Origin: Arabidopsis thaliana
Taxonomy: Eukaryota > Streptophyta > Magnoliopsida > Brassicales > Brassicaceae
Length of the DNA stretch: 64,000 nucleotides
Assembly (NCBI RefSeq): GCF_000001735.4
Contig: NC_003076.8
Location: 20,029,835-20,093,834 of the forward strand
Direction of reading: 5' to 3'
Below the pieces are notes generated by a model that worked only from the letters and a program-made list of their open reading frames with translations, ran no database searches and was not told the origin of the DNA. Position numbers and translations under genes: made by a program. How positions within the stretch are numbered: the stretch's first letter is position 1; each line of letters opens with the position of its first letter. This document shows positions 50,895 through 64,000 of this stretch, one piece after another.

Positions 50895-52622
50895 ATGTCG
50901 TCGTCTTCTCCGAGTGGAAGCGGTAGTGATTTGACTGAGAGAAGAGGGATCCCTGCCGCCAAATTCATCCAAGATGTGGAGACTTATCTCTCTCAGTCTG
51001 GTCTCGATCCTAACTCTGCTCTCGCCTTTCACCAAGAAAGGTTTCTCCTCTTTCTAGTTCTCATTTTCACTCTGAAAGTCTACTCATTTATCTGAGTGTG
51101 TTCTTCTTAAGCTCAAATCCCAGATCTCCTACGGATTTATAATCAATTGAATCCAAAATCATTACTTGTGATTAATCCTTTATGGTTTCTCTTTCTATGG
51201 TTTTAGGCTTCAGCAATATAAAGTTGTTGAGATGAAGCTTCTTGCTCAACAAAGGGATCTTCAGGTTCACTTGTTTCTAGTTTATGTATGATGCTTTTAA
51301 GTTATCTCTACTTGATGATATCTCACTAGTGTTGGTAAATGTGTAGGCTAAAATCCCAGATATTGAAAAGTGTTTAGAGGTTGTTGCTACTTTGGAAGCA
51401 AAGAAGGGTACTGGTGAGGTTCGTCGTTGTTCATTTTCATTTTGTTTAGCTTTGATGTTATGATCAGTGTCTTGCTACTGTTTTTGAGATGGATTGTGAG
51501 TATATATAAATGTAGAAACATTGTTATTTAAACTTTTGAATCCAGAATCCAGAGTTTTTATTCCATAATGTTGAACTTTGTTGTGCTTTGATTTCTTACC
51601 AATCTTTGAATGCAAGCTTTTGTGTTCATGTGAAGATATTTTCTTTTCTCTTCTGCGCGAGTCAGTCTTACTTGCAACATTTCCTTAGAATCTCATAAGC
51701 CTACTTGCATTTGAAAGTCTGTTTTTGAAGATCGAGATTGATTGGTTGAAAAGACAATGTCGAAATCACTAATCAGAGTTCTTATTTATTCCTATGGCCC
51801 CTTAAATTAGTGTTAAGTGGTGTTTGATGGTGACAGCAGAACATGTTGAGTTCTTGCTTCACTGGAAGAATCAGTGAATCGCTGACACAGAGATTGTAGT
51901 GGGCACGATGTTTTGTCTTTCCTATATGAAAGTGTCTTTGGTTTTTAGACTTACTGTTGATTCTTGTGTTCTTCATCATTATTTTCTCACATGGAATTCT
52001 TCTTACAATGCAGGCGCTCTTAGCTGATTTTGAGGTGTCTGAAGGAATATATTCACGGGCCTGCATTGAAGACACAGACTCAGTGTGTTTGTGGTTGGGA
52101 GCTAATGTCATGCTGGAATATTCCTGTGAAGAGGTCCATTACCCTAAAAACATATTCTATTCGCTATTTTAAATCTCCGGGACCATAGAATAAGTTCTTA
52201 TAATCTTTGTTGTTCCAACAGGCTTCAGCTCTTCTGAAAAACAATCTGGAAAATGCTAAAGCCAGCCTGGAGGTTCTTGTAGCTGATTTACAGTTCTTGA
52301 GGGATCAAGTCACAGTTACTCAGGTACAGAGATACTTGTAAATTTATCTCATTTCATTTGAGTTAGCCCCTAATTCGTGAGAAGTTACATATAAGTAGGG
52401 GCCTGATCTTACTTTAACATAACTGTTAATTATCAAAAACCCAAAATTGCAATTTAGGCAACCTGTATTGTAGATACATACAAAGATTGAGTAAAGAGTA
52501 GTCTCTGACTAGGACTTTTTGGTGATCGACAGGTAACTATTGCACGTGTTTATAACTGGGATGTTCATCAAAGGAGGGTTAAACAAGTTACCCCTACTGC
52601 TATTGCTGTTGCAGATTCATGA
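50895..52622 (+). CDS. PFD3: Prefoldin subunit 3 (AT5G49510)
   Basis: Six exons, 50895-51040, 51207-51264, 51347-51418, 52014-52133, 52222-52323, 52533-52622, encode 195 aa in frame. This is an alpha-class prefoldin: an N-terminal helix (about 20-75; [33 protein letters not shown]), a beta-hairpin centre (about 90-135; [14 protein letters not shown]) and a C-terminal helix (about 135-175; [20 protein letters not shown]). It joins the hexameric cytosolic chaperone that passes unfolded tubulin and actin to CCT. Length agrees with the family. Transcribed away from SRP54 across the shared promoter. Confidence 0.95.
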
Positions 52623-55600
52623 ACTAGAGATCCAAATTATAATCGTGTGGGCTTAAACGAGGTAATATGATTATTTGGACACCTTTTGCCTCAATCAGGT
52701 TGTTTGTAACTCTTAATCTTTGCTATCTTTATGAAATTTGTGTTGCTGCGACAAACCTATGAATAGAACATTAGCATTGTTATCATCGCTTGCCTTCCGT
52801 TTTTCGCTACATACCTGTGGAGTTTTGAGATCAGCTTGTGTTCCCCGCTATTGAAGTATTACTTTTGTAAGGGATGTTAGAGATATATCAAACTATTTGC
52901 AGAATCTGGTGGTCTTGACTAATGTCCCAACTTCCAAGTGTTCAGAAGATATGATTCTAGAAGTAAAAGGATGAGAAATTACTAAAAGTCAAGTTGTGTC
53001 ATTTTCTCCGAAATTTTTATGTTCAATATTGGTGACGGCTTATACTTTTGGTTAGCAAAAAGTGGAAATGGGAAACAAAACGTGATCAAATCGAACCTTT
53101 TTATCAGCTTTTCTCATTTGTGCATATGCATTTAAAGGAATGAGATTCATTTTCTGAATATAACATCTTTTCTTGTCACTGATACGACGTTTTATAGTAA
53201 ATCTTTTGGGAGGATTTAACCAACCATTATTAAAACAAACTCTTATTTGATGATTTGGTCATGATCTTTGCCATATTCAAATACTTTGGGTATAGGTTAT
53301 TTTAGGCATCAATTTGGGTATCATGTTCTGTGTAATTCCCTTTAACAAGTTGAGAGTATTATTTATGATCGTTTTGATAAAGAATATTAGTACGAGAGAG
53401 CAAACAAAAATAGGGCATTCATCAACGGATTCTGCTTCCACTGCCATAGAAAATGAACCTCTCAATTAATGATGGTCCATATTTCACTTATTGACTTTCA
53501 CTTCTTCTTCTTTTTTGACAACTTTTTATTTGTTTATCAATTTTATTTCCTTATTTTTCCTCCAAACATTTCCTTCATATTTGGCCTCTTTTAAACCACT
53601 CTTTGCACCAATATTTTTTAAACCACTCTTTACACCATTATTTTGAAATTATCTAATATCTATGACACTAACTTGATACATTGTACATCTAATTTCCGGA
53701 AAAACACTTCTTCATGATTATATACGATCTCGACATTGATGTATATTAGTGGTTGGTTACAATAAAATAGTTTGGGAATACATGGACCATGAAGATTTAG
53801 GTGATAGTATATATGTTGATAATGACATGTAAATGCATTTATAGCTCTCCCACAAAAGACCATTTTTTGGGTCTAACAACTTTGATGTATATACGGACAT
53901 GAAATTTCAACCCCTCATTACAATTCAAAGAATTCGTAAATTTTGGGGTGTTTTCCCTATTTTATTCAACGTTGGATGCATTAGACGTAGTTATGATTTG
54001 AATTGACTCAAGTTGACTTTCTTATAGACTTATACATACGATACTTTCATAAATGTTTACAATCAAATATGTAGCTATTACATAAGATCGAGATGATAAC
54101 ATCATTCGTAATTGTTAAGAGTCAAATATATCAAACATTATTCGATCGCATAAAGCATTGATTATGTTAATCTTGTCAATGACTCACTTCACTATAGTAA
54201 AATTAGTAGATAAACCAAACCTATTCAATCCGTACAATCAAGATAGAGATCTAACAATGCTATGAAGAAAATCGGTTATTTGATTTGGAATAACGATATA
54301 TTCCGTATGTTTCATAATAAACATAGAAAGATAAAAATGGCGCAGAATATTTTAAAAATTTGTATTATTAGAATTTGGAAATAGAGATTGTAGATAAATA
54401 TCGTAATCTCAAAATAGTAGTGTGAGAGAAGAGAGAAGCGTACACGGAAAAAGAGGGGGATTTTGGAGAAGCAAAGCTGTCTGTCCCCTCTCAGACTTAT
54501 TAAAGTGGTTTTGTCTCTTTGTGCCCAAAATAACGCGTTTTAGGGTTTTGCGTTACAAATATTATTATTCCCATTTTAATCAAATCAACCATACTCATCT
54601 GTTGACTTTGACCTTTTCTTTTCTTCTTGTAATCTTCTTGGGACAAATTAAAACTATTAAATTGAAATTTTGGTTTCTAAAAAGTATAAAAAACTTTGCG
54701 AGCCGCAATCATCGGTAGATGTTCTCACTTGACAATTGTTTTTATAAGAAAAATTGATTTTCTAAGTCAACAGGTTGTTTTCCCGCCCTCCTGCATTTTA
54801 CTCAGAACGAATCTTGACCTTTATTCTTCATTTTTTGTTTAATCTGCAAATCACAATAGTCGATAAGAGATCTACATTGTATTATTATTATTATTATTAT
54901 CTATATAACCAATGACACTACTAGTATATCATTTAGAACTAGCTGATATCTACCAAATTCATATACAAATATCACACTTTGTCTAGACCATTTGTATATG
55001 TGGTTTGATTTAAGTTAGTATTCAGTTTCTTTTAAGATAGATGACTAGATCTGACCACTACCAATACATGTTCGAAAATTTGAGTAGTCTCGAAAATCTC
55101 TATGTTTGGTTTGCTCCGATGCCAGTTTCATGTAATCAATCATGTATATATATGATATATCCTTACAAATTTTTAAAACACCTGCTTTAGAACATATATT
55201 CATCGGAATTCATAGTCAACGAATACAGTTTACATGAGGACCTTATAATTATACAAATACACACATGGCTCACTTGGCTTGGACCGACGATAGCTAACTC
55301 TTTTGTCCTTTATTCCTTTCAACATGACAAGTGACATGACAATCTTTTTCAAAACTTTATAAATTTTAGCTTTATAAATTAATTTAAAAGCATTTGGGTT
55401 TTGAATTGCATTGGTCAAAGGATATTATATCGATATAGATAAGTCAGCAGCTCATTATATATAGTGAGTGATTGGTTCGATTTGTAGTGCTATTGCTAGA
55501 TTATGATAAATAGATTTTACCGTAGATTTTTTTTTTGTAGGTGTATTTGTTGTAATTAGAGGTTTCTGACTATAACTAAAATTAAAATTAAAATATTAGT

Positions 55601-56939
55601 TCAATGTTGTGTATTAAGCTTTCATTATACAAATTTCTACAATCCTTACCATGCATCCCACATACCTATGCTGATGTTGGAACATGAATATACTTTACCA
55701 ATTGACCTAAAAGGTTCTAGTCTATTTAAACTCCCATTGGGGGAGGCAGTTCAACCACATTTGTGGGATTGGAATAACCCTAAAATATTAGGGTGGGACA
55801 TTATGCCACCACCTTCTCCTGATTTTATTTTTTACTATCATGCTCTAAGAGATTGTAATTGTAAAAGTTTACTCTCTATGGATCTAAAAATTTTGTTTTT
55901 TGGAATGCTGAAATTTTTGTATTAAGAATTAAATTGTGAGAAAAATACCTACATGTGATAACTTGCAATCGAAATCTGAAATTATTTAGGATAACTCGAG
56001 TGTAAAAGCTTGGTTGAATAACTGATGGTCAACACCTTTGACTTTTGACCACTTCTTCTCACCCATAATGAGATATATACATTTTCTTAGATCTGGTCTC
56101 GTGAACTTTAGCAGTTAGCTATCTATGATCCTGTGGTCAATCATACCCTTTGTCTTTATTTTATCAGCTTTGAAAGCACTACTTTTATTCGCAGTATAAT
56201 ATAAAAACACTACAAATCAAACTTAATTAACAAACCCCGATCTCATTCATCTCCCATGTGCACACACACATGTATACGACATACATGCTACATATCTAGC
56301 ATATATATAAAATGCATAGTTTTGGAATGTAAGATTAAAGTCAGTATAGGAACTAAAATAGTATGTTTTTATATGACATAATGAAGTATCAGACCCTTTT
56401 CAGTCTAACTAATCGCACTACACTTGCATATGTTTGTGTGTGTGAACGATAATTAATTATATGTAAGTAGTGAAGATACAATACCTTTCTATTATATTTT
56501 TTAGTATATTTCTTTTCGAGAAAAGGAAAGAATAACCAATACTATAGATAATAATAATAATATATATATGTAGGAATCGGAGTCGTTGCATACACAGATG
56601 TTGATATGTGCGTATAAAATATAAATATTATACAGAAGGACCGAGTGATTTATTGTGGTAACAAGTATTGTATTAGCAATTTGGCGATTTCGAATTTTTA
56701 AAGTAAAACGTAAGAAAAGGGAGTGTGTGGACGTACGTCCTTAGTTTGCGGCTACTAAACTTTTTACGAGTGGACCATGTCAAACCAGTTCTTATATTAA
56801 TGAGATTTGGTTTCCATTAATTAATTTCATTCATTAATTCATTGGTGTATATTATCACCTCAAGACGGCACATTACATATCTTTTCGTACAAAAGAACAG
56901 TGCACGCGTCTACACACACAACCTCACACGTCACGTACG
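52623..56939. other. Gene-poor intergenic region, left part
   Basis: The PFD3 3'UTR extends to perhaps 52900. Then AT-rich DNA with an ATT microsatellite (about 54880-54899). Open frames at 54422-54718 and 55668-55925 have no known domain. The second has plausible codon composition (KGSSLFKLPLGEAVQPHLWD) but no relatives I can name. No RNA gene was recognised. Confidence 0.4.
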
Positions 56940-57120
56940 TTTGGTACGTATGAAACACTGAAATGTACTTTTGAGACCCATGGTATGTATTAGCAATTGT
57001 GAGGTTTTGTACTTATGCGTGAAACAGAGAAACATACATTTTGAAATGGATCGATGGGAAGTATTAGCAATTGTGAGGTTTGGTACGTATGTTTGAAACA
57101 CTGAAATGTACATATTGAAT
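56940..57120. repeat. Imperfect tandem repeat of 65-74 bp, about 2.6 copies
   Basis: Repeats share GGTACGTATG or GTACTTATGCG, then GAAACA, GAAATGTAC, TTGA, and TATTAGCAATTGTGAGGTTT. GTAC anchor positions fall at 56944, 57009 and 57083. The last copy is truncated. Confidence 0.7.
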
Positions 57121-60100
57121 TAGATCAGTAGTAAGCATCAACAACATAGCATTTTTTAATGTCACTGGTGTTTCGGTCAAACCCGACTAATTCGAGGTTA
57201 ATAACCCATAAATATTTTGGCAAGAGTTCTCATAAACCAGTCGCATCTAATGTATCCATACCAAAAAAGAGTCTAAATGGCCACACTACAACGAGTCAAC
57301 GATTTTTTTTTTCAACTTTGAAGTGGAAACGTACCCATAACTTATACAAATTTACACCTTGAAACCAAGATCTTCAACCACCCTGCTACCTCGTGATGGT
57401 TTATAACTTTTTACAAATGATCATAGTATTAATTAGAAAAGTAGCATTTTATTATCTTTTGGGTTAAAAACTAACGTAGCATTTGATTTGATCACGCGTT
57501 TTTCCCATTTTCACTTCATTTTATCTACTAATTAATTAATCATTCATAATAATGGTCCAATATCATTCATCAACCTGTGAAGTTAAAAACAAAACAAAAC
57601 AAAGTAACGTGCTTAGTCAAAACATAAAAGGTGAATGGCTTGAGTAGGAAGCAACCGACATGAGGGTAAGGAAAATAAAACAGCTAATAACGCGTTATAA
57701 CCACACGTGCTTATGACAACCTTCTCTTTTGTGATATTTTGGCCGTTTGATCAACCACATGTCATATAAACAGCTGCTTGATATACGATTTTTACAGTGT
57801 TAGCTTTTGGATCGGGCCGGGTCGGATGGGTCCATGACCTTGACACTCCATTCTCATCAGACGCAAAAGGTTATATATGTTCTGAGAAAAGCGTGTAATC
57901 CCCACCTCGCAACAAAAGTTTTCAGGATATTGTAACGAAGTAAATAAAACTCAAAAATGGTAAGATACAAAGCTGTAAATCTTTTATACCACTTTACTCT
58001 TGTCACTAGCTTACCAATTTATCGATTGGTATTTGGTGATAATATTAAGTTTAGAACGGTACATTTAACCACAACGACAAGAAGTTATTAATCTGACTTT
58101 GCTTGTTACGTAATTGTGCATTTCATTTTCATATTGTTTTGATTTATTTTGCTTTGCTGATTAAAATAAAAAAAATTATGACAACATTTTAAAATCATCA
58201 TTGATTTTGTTTCACTGCATTTATTATATACCATTTCACATACATATGACCATTTGTTCAACTATAAGTATAGGGATGGACATTCAGTTATTTGGGTTTC
58301 CGGTTTCGGTTTTTTGGTTTATAGAAAATAGATCCAATTCGGCTTAATATTATAATTCGGTTAGTGCATATGGAAACAAAGTTATATTTTGGTTATGTTT
58401 TTGACAAACAAATCATAAATAGCTTACTATAACTGATTGTAGTTATAGATTGTAGTCTTGTAGATTATTAATAATATAAGCTCTTTAATGAATTTTGGCT
58501 AGTTTGGTTGTTTTATATAGTTCGAGCTTGGTTCGATTCAAAATTGGGTTATTCGGTATAGAATATTTTTTCTTCCATTTAAATCAAACATAATTTGGAT
58601 CGGGTTAGAGTAGACTTTTGGTTCGGATTCGAGAAGTTTGGTTCGGCTTGAAAATTTGACCTAGCTCTAACTATAACTATTTGAATCGTTTTAACCAATT
58701 CCTAATTTGCCATAGTATGTCGAGTTTTTGGTTTGTAATTTTTTTTAAAAATGATTCCAAAAAAAAAATGAATAGTCGGATTAATATTATAAATTAACAA
58801 AATAAATAGAAATGATGGTGGAGGCGTGGAACAATAAATAGTTAACGAGATTTGATGACCGATGACTTGTCGGAGAAGAAGCAAACTCTCTGCTGACGTA
58901 TGCTTTGTGTCAGCTTATTTTCGAAGCTTCTTTCTTACGCGTTATTCCTTATTTTTAATTGTTTTTTCATTTACTTTCCTAAATTTACTGTTTCTCAATC
59001 TATTCAATTTATTAGCTTAAATTTCCACTAATTTTGTCTCTTTCTGTTGGTTTTATCTTTCCCTCAGAGCACATTTTCCATCTTATACTCTCTATCTACA
59101 TGAAAGTATGTGCTCACGCTGTTTCCATAAAGGAATATTAATTTTGTACAGTATAAAATCCGTTAAAAGTTTCACACTAATGAATACTACTATCTTCTCT
59201 CACATTGGAAAATGCGCTAAAATATAAAAGGAGTTAATAACTGCGTGTTTATCACTAGTGAGTTTGTAATAGTTATTGTGGTGATTAATCTAATTATAGT
59301 TGGTCCTTGATTTAATCTTAATTAAGAAAAGAGAAATTAAGTATTGCAAGTGTAATATGAAAAGAATCGGCGACAAGACGTTCAAGTCAAAATAGAATTA
59401 GGCTAAATAAGTATAAAATTTTACGTCAGGAGAGGATCACGAAAAAAAATCTTTCCCCTTAAAAAAACAATTACAATTGTATTGGAAAAGACAAGTTGTC
59501 GTTAAAAGTTAAAAATCAAACAAAGCCGCGAGGAGTTTAAAATTGAAAACGAAAAATAAAACAAAAAAGAGTACTGTAATAATCAGATGCGTCAGACCCA
59601 CACCTTTTGGTTTCGTACGTGTCTTCCCTTACGCGCCTATCCTCGTATCCCTTGGTCTCTTACCGTTTTAACCGGTTATTTCTTTGTACTAATACGCGTA
59701 AAAAACAAGAGTCTTGCTAAAAGATCATTTGAGTTCATCAAATTCTGTTACGTTATTTGAATTGATACGAAAACTATTTAAGAAATTATGTTCTAAAATT
59801 CTAAATAACCTGTTTATACTATACTTTCCATAACATACAAAAATTTGCTCAAATACTAAGAAATTCTCTCTTAGTAACTATGTCCAGCCATACTTAGGCT
59901 ATGAATGATAACCAAAACTGCATCTAAAACCGTACCGCAACAGTGCTGTAACAGTATCAAAATCTCTACATATACATATGTATTTATGTATTTTCATTAC
60001 TATTTGAACCGCACCGCACTTCTCCCGTACCGCAAAACGCAGTCACCATTCGGAGCCTTAATATTTAATCGGCTTTCATGCTCAAACGTTATGACGTAAA

Positions 60101-61012
60101 ATTTTAAAAATTCACAAAATGAGACTGTTTATTAGTCTCCTCAACTATACTTTAGTTTGGCCTGATGTCTACAAATTGTAATCTAGTTAATAGTAAGATT
60201 TTGTTTGTTTAAATTTTTTTTATTTTTTTTTGCATATATGGTTGTGAGTTAAATGCCCATATGATATCTATCAAAAGTATCTTTTCTAATTTCGCCCCCT
60301 TTACAATTATGAAATATACAAAACGTATATATTTTTCTGATTATGATGAAATAGTTGAACTATTCGAAAGCTCATAAACGGTAACCCATCCATATATAGC
60401 TTATATCACACACTAATCATTGGAAATAGTTAATTTTGCTCACGTTCATAGTAAAAATGAAATGTAACAAAAAAAAAATGAAATGTAACGAACCCGAATT
60501 ATATTTGGACAAGAAAAAGTCAAGTTAGTATTCAAGAATTAGAGACCAAATTGTAACAAATGCCGTTTGGAGACACGACACAATGTGGGAATAAAGAAGA
60601 AAAAAAACTGCAATGAAGTGAAGGGACAAAAATTAAATGCTCGGCAGAGGACGGCACCGTCTTGATCCATTCACAACCGTACGCCACACACCCCTCACCG
60701 GCGTTTACCGGTGACCAGTGTTTTCTTTCTTTCTATTATATTTTAATTCCATTTTTATTTTATATTCTTTTGCCCGCGTAAATGAGACGAAATAATAAAT
60801 AATTATTATAAAAAAAAACAAATGGGAAACCTCCTAAATCCAAGCTGTTTTCCAGAAGAACCCAAAACTCCACAAAAGTTATATTCACACCTCTCTCTTA
60901 TCTCAAAAATCTTATAAACCATTACAAAATAAAAAACATATAATCACCCAGAAAGCTAAAGAAAAGTTTTCCTTTTTTCCCCTCACGAAATCTCAGAGAA
61001 GATGATATATAT
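57121..61012 (+). promoter_or_regulatory. Gene-poor region, right part, and WRKY48 promoter
   Basis: No gene is supported. At 58268-58670 a stretch repeatedly reads GGTTCGG and CGGTTT, and resembles a non-autonomous plant element. Just upstream of WRKY48 there is a perfect inverted repeat TCACCGG-cgttta-CCGGTGA at 60695-60714, several TTGAC/GTCAA W-box cores (for example near 60520), and TATAAAAG at about 61015. This fits a stress-responsive, possibly self-regulated, WRKY gene. Confidence 0.45.
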
Positions 61013-61055
61013 CTATAAAAGTATCATCTCATAGATTCCATCTTTTCTCTATTAC

Positions 61056-63033
61056 ATGGAGAAGAAAAAAGAAGAGGATCATCATCATCAACAACAACAA
61101 CAACAACAAAAGGAGATCAAGAACACAGAGACAAAGATCGAGCAAGAACAAGAACAAGAACAAAAACAAGAAATCTCTCAAGCATCATCATCATCAAACA
61201 TGGCGAATCTAGTTACGTCATCAGATCATCATCCGTTGGAGCTAGCTGGAAATCTCTCAAGCATCTTCGATACTTCATCTTTACCTTTTCCTTATTCTTA
61301 TTTCGAAGATCACTCTTCTAATAATCCTAATTCTTTCCTAGACTTGCTCCGACAAGATCATCAGTTTGCTTCTTCCTCTAATTCCTCTTCTTTTTCATTC
61401 GATGCCTTTCCTCTCCCCAATAACAACAACAACACCTCTTTTTTTACGGATTTGCCCTTACCTCAAGCTGAGTCATCAGAAGTCGTGAACACAACACCGA
61501 CTTCTCCAAACTCAACCTCAGTCTCATCTTCCTCCAACGAAGCTGCAAATGATAACAACAGTGGTAAAGAAGTTACTGTTAAAGATCAAGAAGAAGGAGA
61601 TCAACAACAAGAGCAAAAGGGTACTAAGCCACAGTAAGTTATTCATTAACCCTCTATTTTAATATTATTTGGTGTTGGATTTTTATTAATTATTGTGAGT
61701 TTTCTTTTTAAAGGTTGAAGGCAAAGAAGAAGAATCAAAAGAAAGCTAGAGAAGCTAGGTTTGCGTTTCTGACGAAGAGCGATATTGATAATCTTGACGA
61801 CGGTTATAGGTGGAGAAAATACGGCCAAAAAGCTGTCAAAAACAGTCCTTATCCCAGGTATAAATACATATAACTCTGTATATACATATATATTGCAGCC
61901 CTAGCTAGATCCATTTAGACCATCAGACCATGCTCACTATATATGCATGTGTTTACATATACTTTATATGTAAAGATATTTATATGCATATCTACTTTAT
62001 ATGCACATGTAAGTATATTTCGCTAGATCGGGTTTATCCAATTTATGGATCATCCACTTCTACATATTGTACATATGCATGTTCATTCAGATATTGATAT
62101 ACATAACACACCATATCTGTAGTCATATATAATTTTTTTATATATTTAGGTGTGTGTAGAGTAGCCCTAGATTCAGTGTTCTCTATATATGCAGAGTCTA
62201 ATATGCATATAACATGACCCTATTCAATCATATATATGTACACTATATGTTAATATAGACGACTGTATATACCTAATACGCGTTTTTGTAGGGTCAAAAA
62301 AACGTTTGAATTTTTGTTTTCGAGAATATCTTTTCTTTGGTTCCATTCCATGAGGTTTCTATGTTTTGTGTTATTCTTCCCTTGATTTATGTTGCTTGTG
62401 TCGGAAGATTTCTGTTTCATCTTGTTCCAAACTTCATCTCAGATCTCGAGATCTTCTGTATCTCTGTATATCTTCCATGTTTCAAACTAAAATAGATTAG
62501 AAATTTGTTGAAAATGTATTAGTACTTAATTTATTTATTTTTCCTGAAAATACAGAAGCTATTACCGTTGCACCACAGTGGGTTGCGGAGTGAAGAAGAG
62601 AGTGGAGAGATCCTCCGATGATCCTTCGATCGTCATGACAACCTACGAAGGTCAGCATACCCATCCTTTCCCCATGACGCCACGTGGACACATCGGAATG
62701 CTCACGTCACCAATCCTAGACCACGGTGCAACCACCGCGTCATCATCATCATTCTCCATCCCTCAGCCACGTTACTTGCTGACTCAACATCACCAGCCCT
62801 ACAACATGTACAACAACAACTCTCTAAGTATGATCAATAGAAGATCATCCGATGGCACTTTCGTAAATCCAGGTCCATCATCATCATTCCCCGGCTTTGG
62901 TTATGATATGTCTCAAGCTTCTACTTCAACTTCTTCTTCCATTAGAGATCATGGATTGCTTCAAGATATTCTTCCTTCGCAGATCAGATCCGATACTATT
63001 AACACTCAAACCAATGAAGAGAATAAGAAATGA
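61056..63033 (+). CDS. WRKY48: WRKY48 transcription factor, group IIc (AT5G49520)
   Basis: Three exons, 61056-61633, 61714-61857 and 62556-63033, encode 399 aa. The N-terminus has low-complexity His/Gln, Glu/Gln and Ser runs (about 1-70, partly microsatellite CAA/CAAGAA). The single WRKY domain (about 222-278) holds WRKYGQK (226-232) and the zinc ligands C246, C251, H275 and H277 (CX4CX23HXH), as in group II. The second intron lies after the Arg codon of YPR, the usual R-type position. A Ser/Asn-rich tail follows. Family knowledge: WRKY48 is a stress- and pathogen-induced nuclear activator that binds TTGAC(C/T) and is reported to repress basal defence. Confidence 0.97.
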
Positions 63034-64000
63034 AGAAGTTTTTTTTCCCGGGGCAATTGTTTTTTTCTTTAGGCCGGATCCGGTAGGTAGGTTTCATGAG
63101 GAGTTTTTGGTCGGTTTAGGTAAACCGATGTTGATGGCTTTCTAATGTTTTTTTCTTCATTACATTTAGCATCGGTTTTGTTTCATCACCACGAAATAAG
63201 CAATCGACGCTAAGTTGGAACAGAGGTTTATGTAGCATATGTGATATAGGTATAACTTCATTTTTTGTTTGAGTATTAATAAAGATGTATCGTTAACTTT
63301 TTATGACTTCGGAGAGAGAAGAGTTTAATCTAGTTATATAGTATGTATTTAGTTGTATTATAGTGTTTCTAGACCATCTAATTTGTAATCATGCTATCAC
63401 TAGCCCGGCTCAGAATCTTACATTTATTTTATTTTCATATATCCATCCTAATCGATGTAGATTTACATAACATACAGTATACACAAAGATACTTCGAGGT
63501 TTGTTGCTATTCAATCATCTATATGCTTACCATTGCTCACAACAAATATATTATTCTACAATCATGTATATTCCTTATAGTTACATATATTAACTTGATC
63601 AGTTTTTGTATTATAGTCATCAAGATGCAATGCCATCACACAAAACAAAATCTTATATGACCTAATGTGATCCTTGGCTAGATTAGATATAAGATATTTG
63701 AAAGTAAATTAATACTTTATTGGACGTTCATATATATTCTCAATTTTCATAACTACAGTAATTTCACATCATACTATTCATAAGTAAACATATATACCAT
63801 AACGACATCTACATATAACTTTTAAAATGATAACAAAAAGCCTAAATAAGAAAAAAAAATATTTCATATCTATGAATCAGTCATATAGGTGCTAAAAATG
63901 TTAGCTTTATATTCTCATCTTTATATAAAGATTCATAAAGAGAGAACTTTTAGTCTTAAACTCAAAGTCTCCTTTATAGTTTTCTTCACTGCGACTTTTA
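63034..64000. other. WRKY48 3'UTR and AT-rich flank
   Basis: The 3'UTR probably ends near 63290 (AATAAAG at about 63278). The remaining sequence is AT-rich and shows no gene. A 89 aa frame at 63391-63660 has no recognisable features. Confidence 0.4.

Noticed and set aside
54422..54718. 98 aa frame considered as a small gene
   Set aside because: No domain, drifts into Phe/Leu/Lys-rich AT sequence, and no splice or promoter evidence.

Overview
This window looks like plant nuclear DNA and almost certainly comes from Arabidopsis thaliana chromosome 5, around AT5G49400 to AT5G49520. It is AT-rich, has GT-AG introns with short exons, and carries plant-only families in recognisable order: type I MADS-box, group S1 bZIP, heteromeric ATP-citrate lyase B, PAS/Raf-like kinase and group IIc WRKY. 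Locus and gene names come from memory of those families. Exon boundaries were worked out by hand from splice sites and checked for frame.

Layout: (1) 0.1-4 kb: the last exon of a PP4R3/SMEK-like gene, a CCHC zinc-knuckle SR-like protein, and a small probable mitochondrial winged-helix-like protein. (2) 4.2-7 kb: an LTR-retroelement relic and a type I MADS gene (AGL84) on the minus strand. (3) 7.5-16.6 kb: a 23-coding-exon minus-strand gene for a WD40-bromodomain (BRWD/PHIP-like) protein of about 1674 aa. (4) 17-25 kb: tRNA-His(GTG), a 1.2 kb LINE-like insertion with a 15 bp target-site duplication, bZIP1 with its conserved sucrose-control-type uORF, and a 622 bp DNA transposon. (5) 25-28.4 kb: ACLB-2 (15 coding exons, 608 aa). 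(6) 30-32.7 kb: a broken LINE whose two halves face opposite ways, as in twin priming. (7) 33.8-41.5 kb: a PAS-domain Raf-like kinase (13 coding exons, 770 aa) and an EF-hand protein. (8) 45-53 kb: AGL83 (an inverted paralogue of AGL84, sharing promoter sequence), then SRP54 and prefoldin subunit 3 head to head. (9) 53-64 kb: an 8.4 kb gene-poor stretch, WRKY48 and its downstream flank.

The genes do not form one pathway. Housekeeping functions (cytosolic acetyl-CoA synthesis, SRP targeting, prefoldin, chromatin WD40-bromodomain) are mixed with regulators of stress or sugar response (bZIP1, WRKY48, EF-hand protein, Raf-like kinase) and fast-evolving type I MADS genes.

The most notable observations are an apparent one-base frameshift just after the P-loop of the SRP54 gene, the nested uORF cluster ahead of bZIP1, the AGL83/AGL84 duplication with promoter repeats in only one copy, an atypical bromodomain lacking the usual Asn, and the two non-LTR retroelement insertions. 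I saw no CRISPR array, rRNA or other dedicated novel system.
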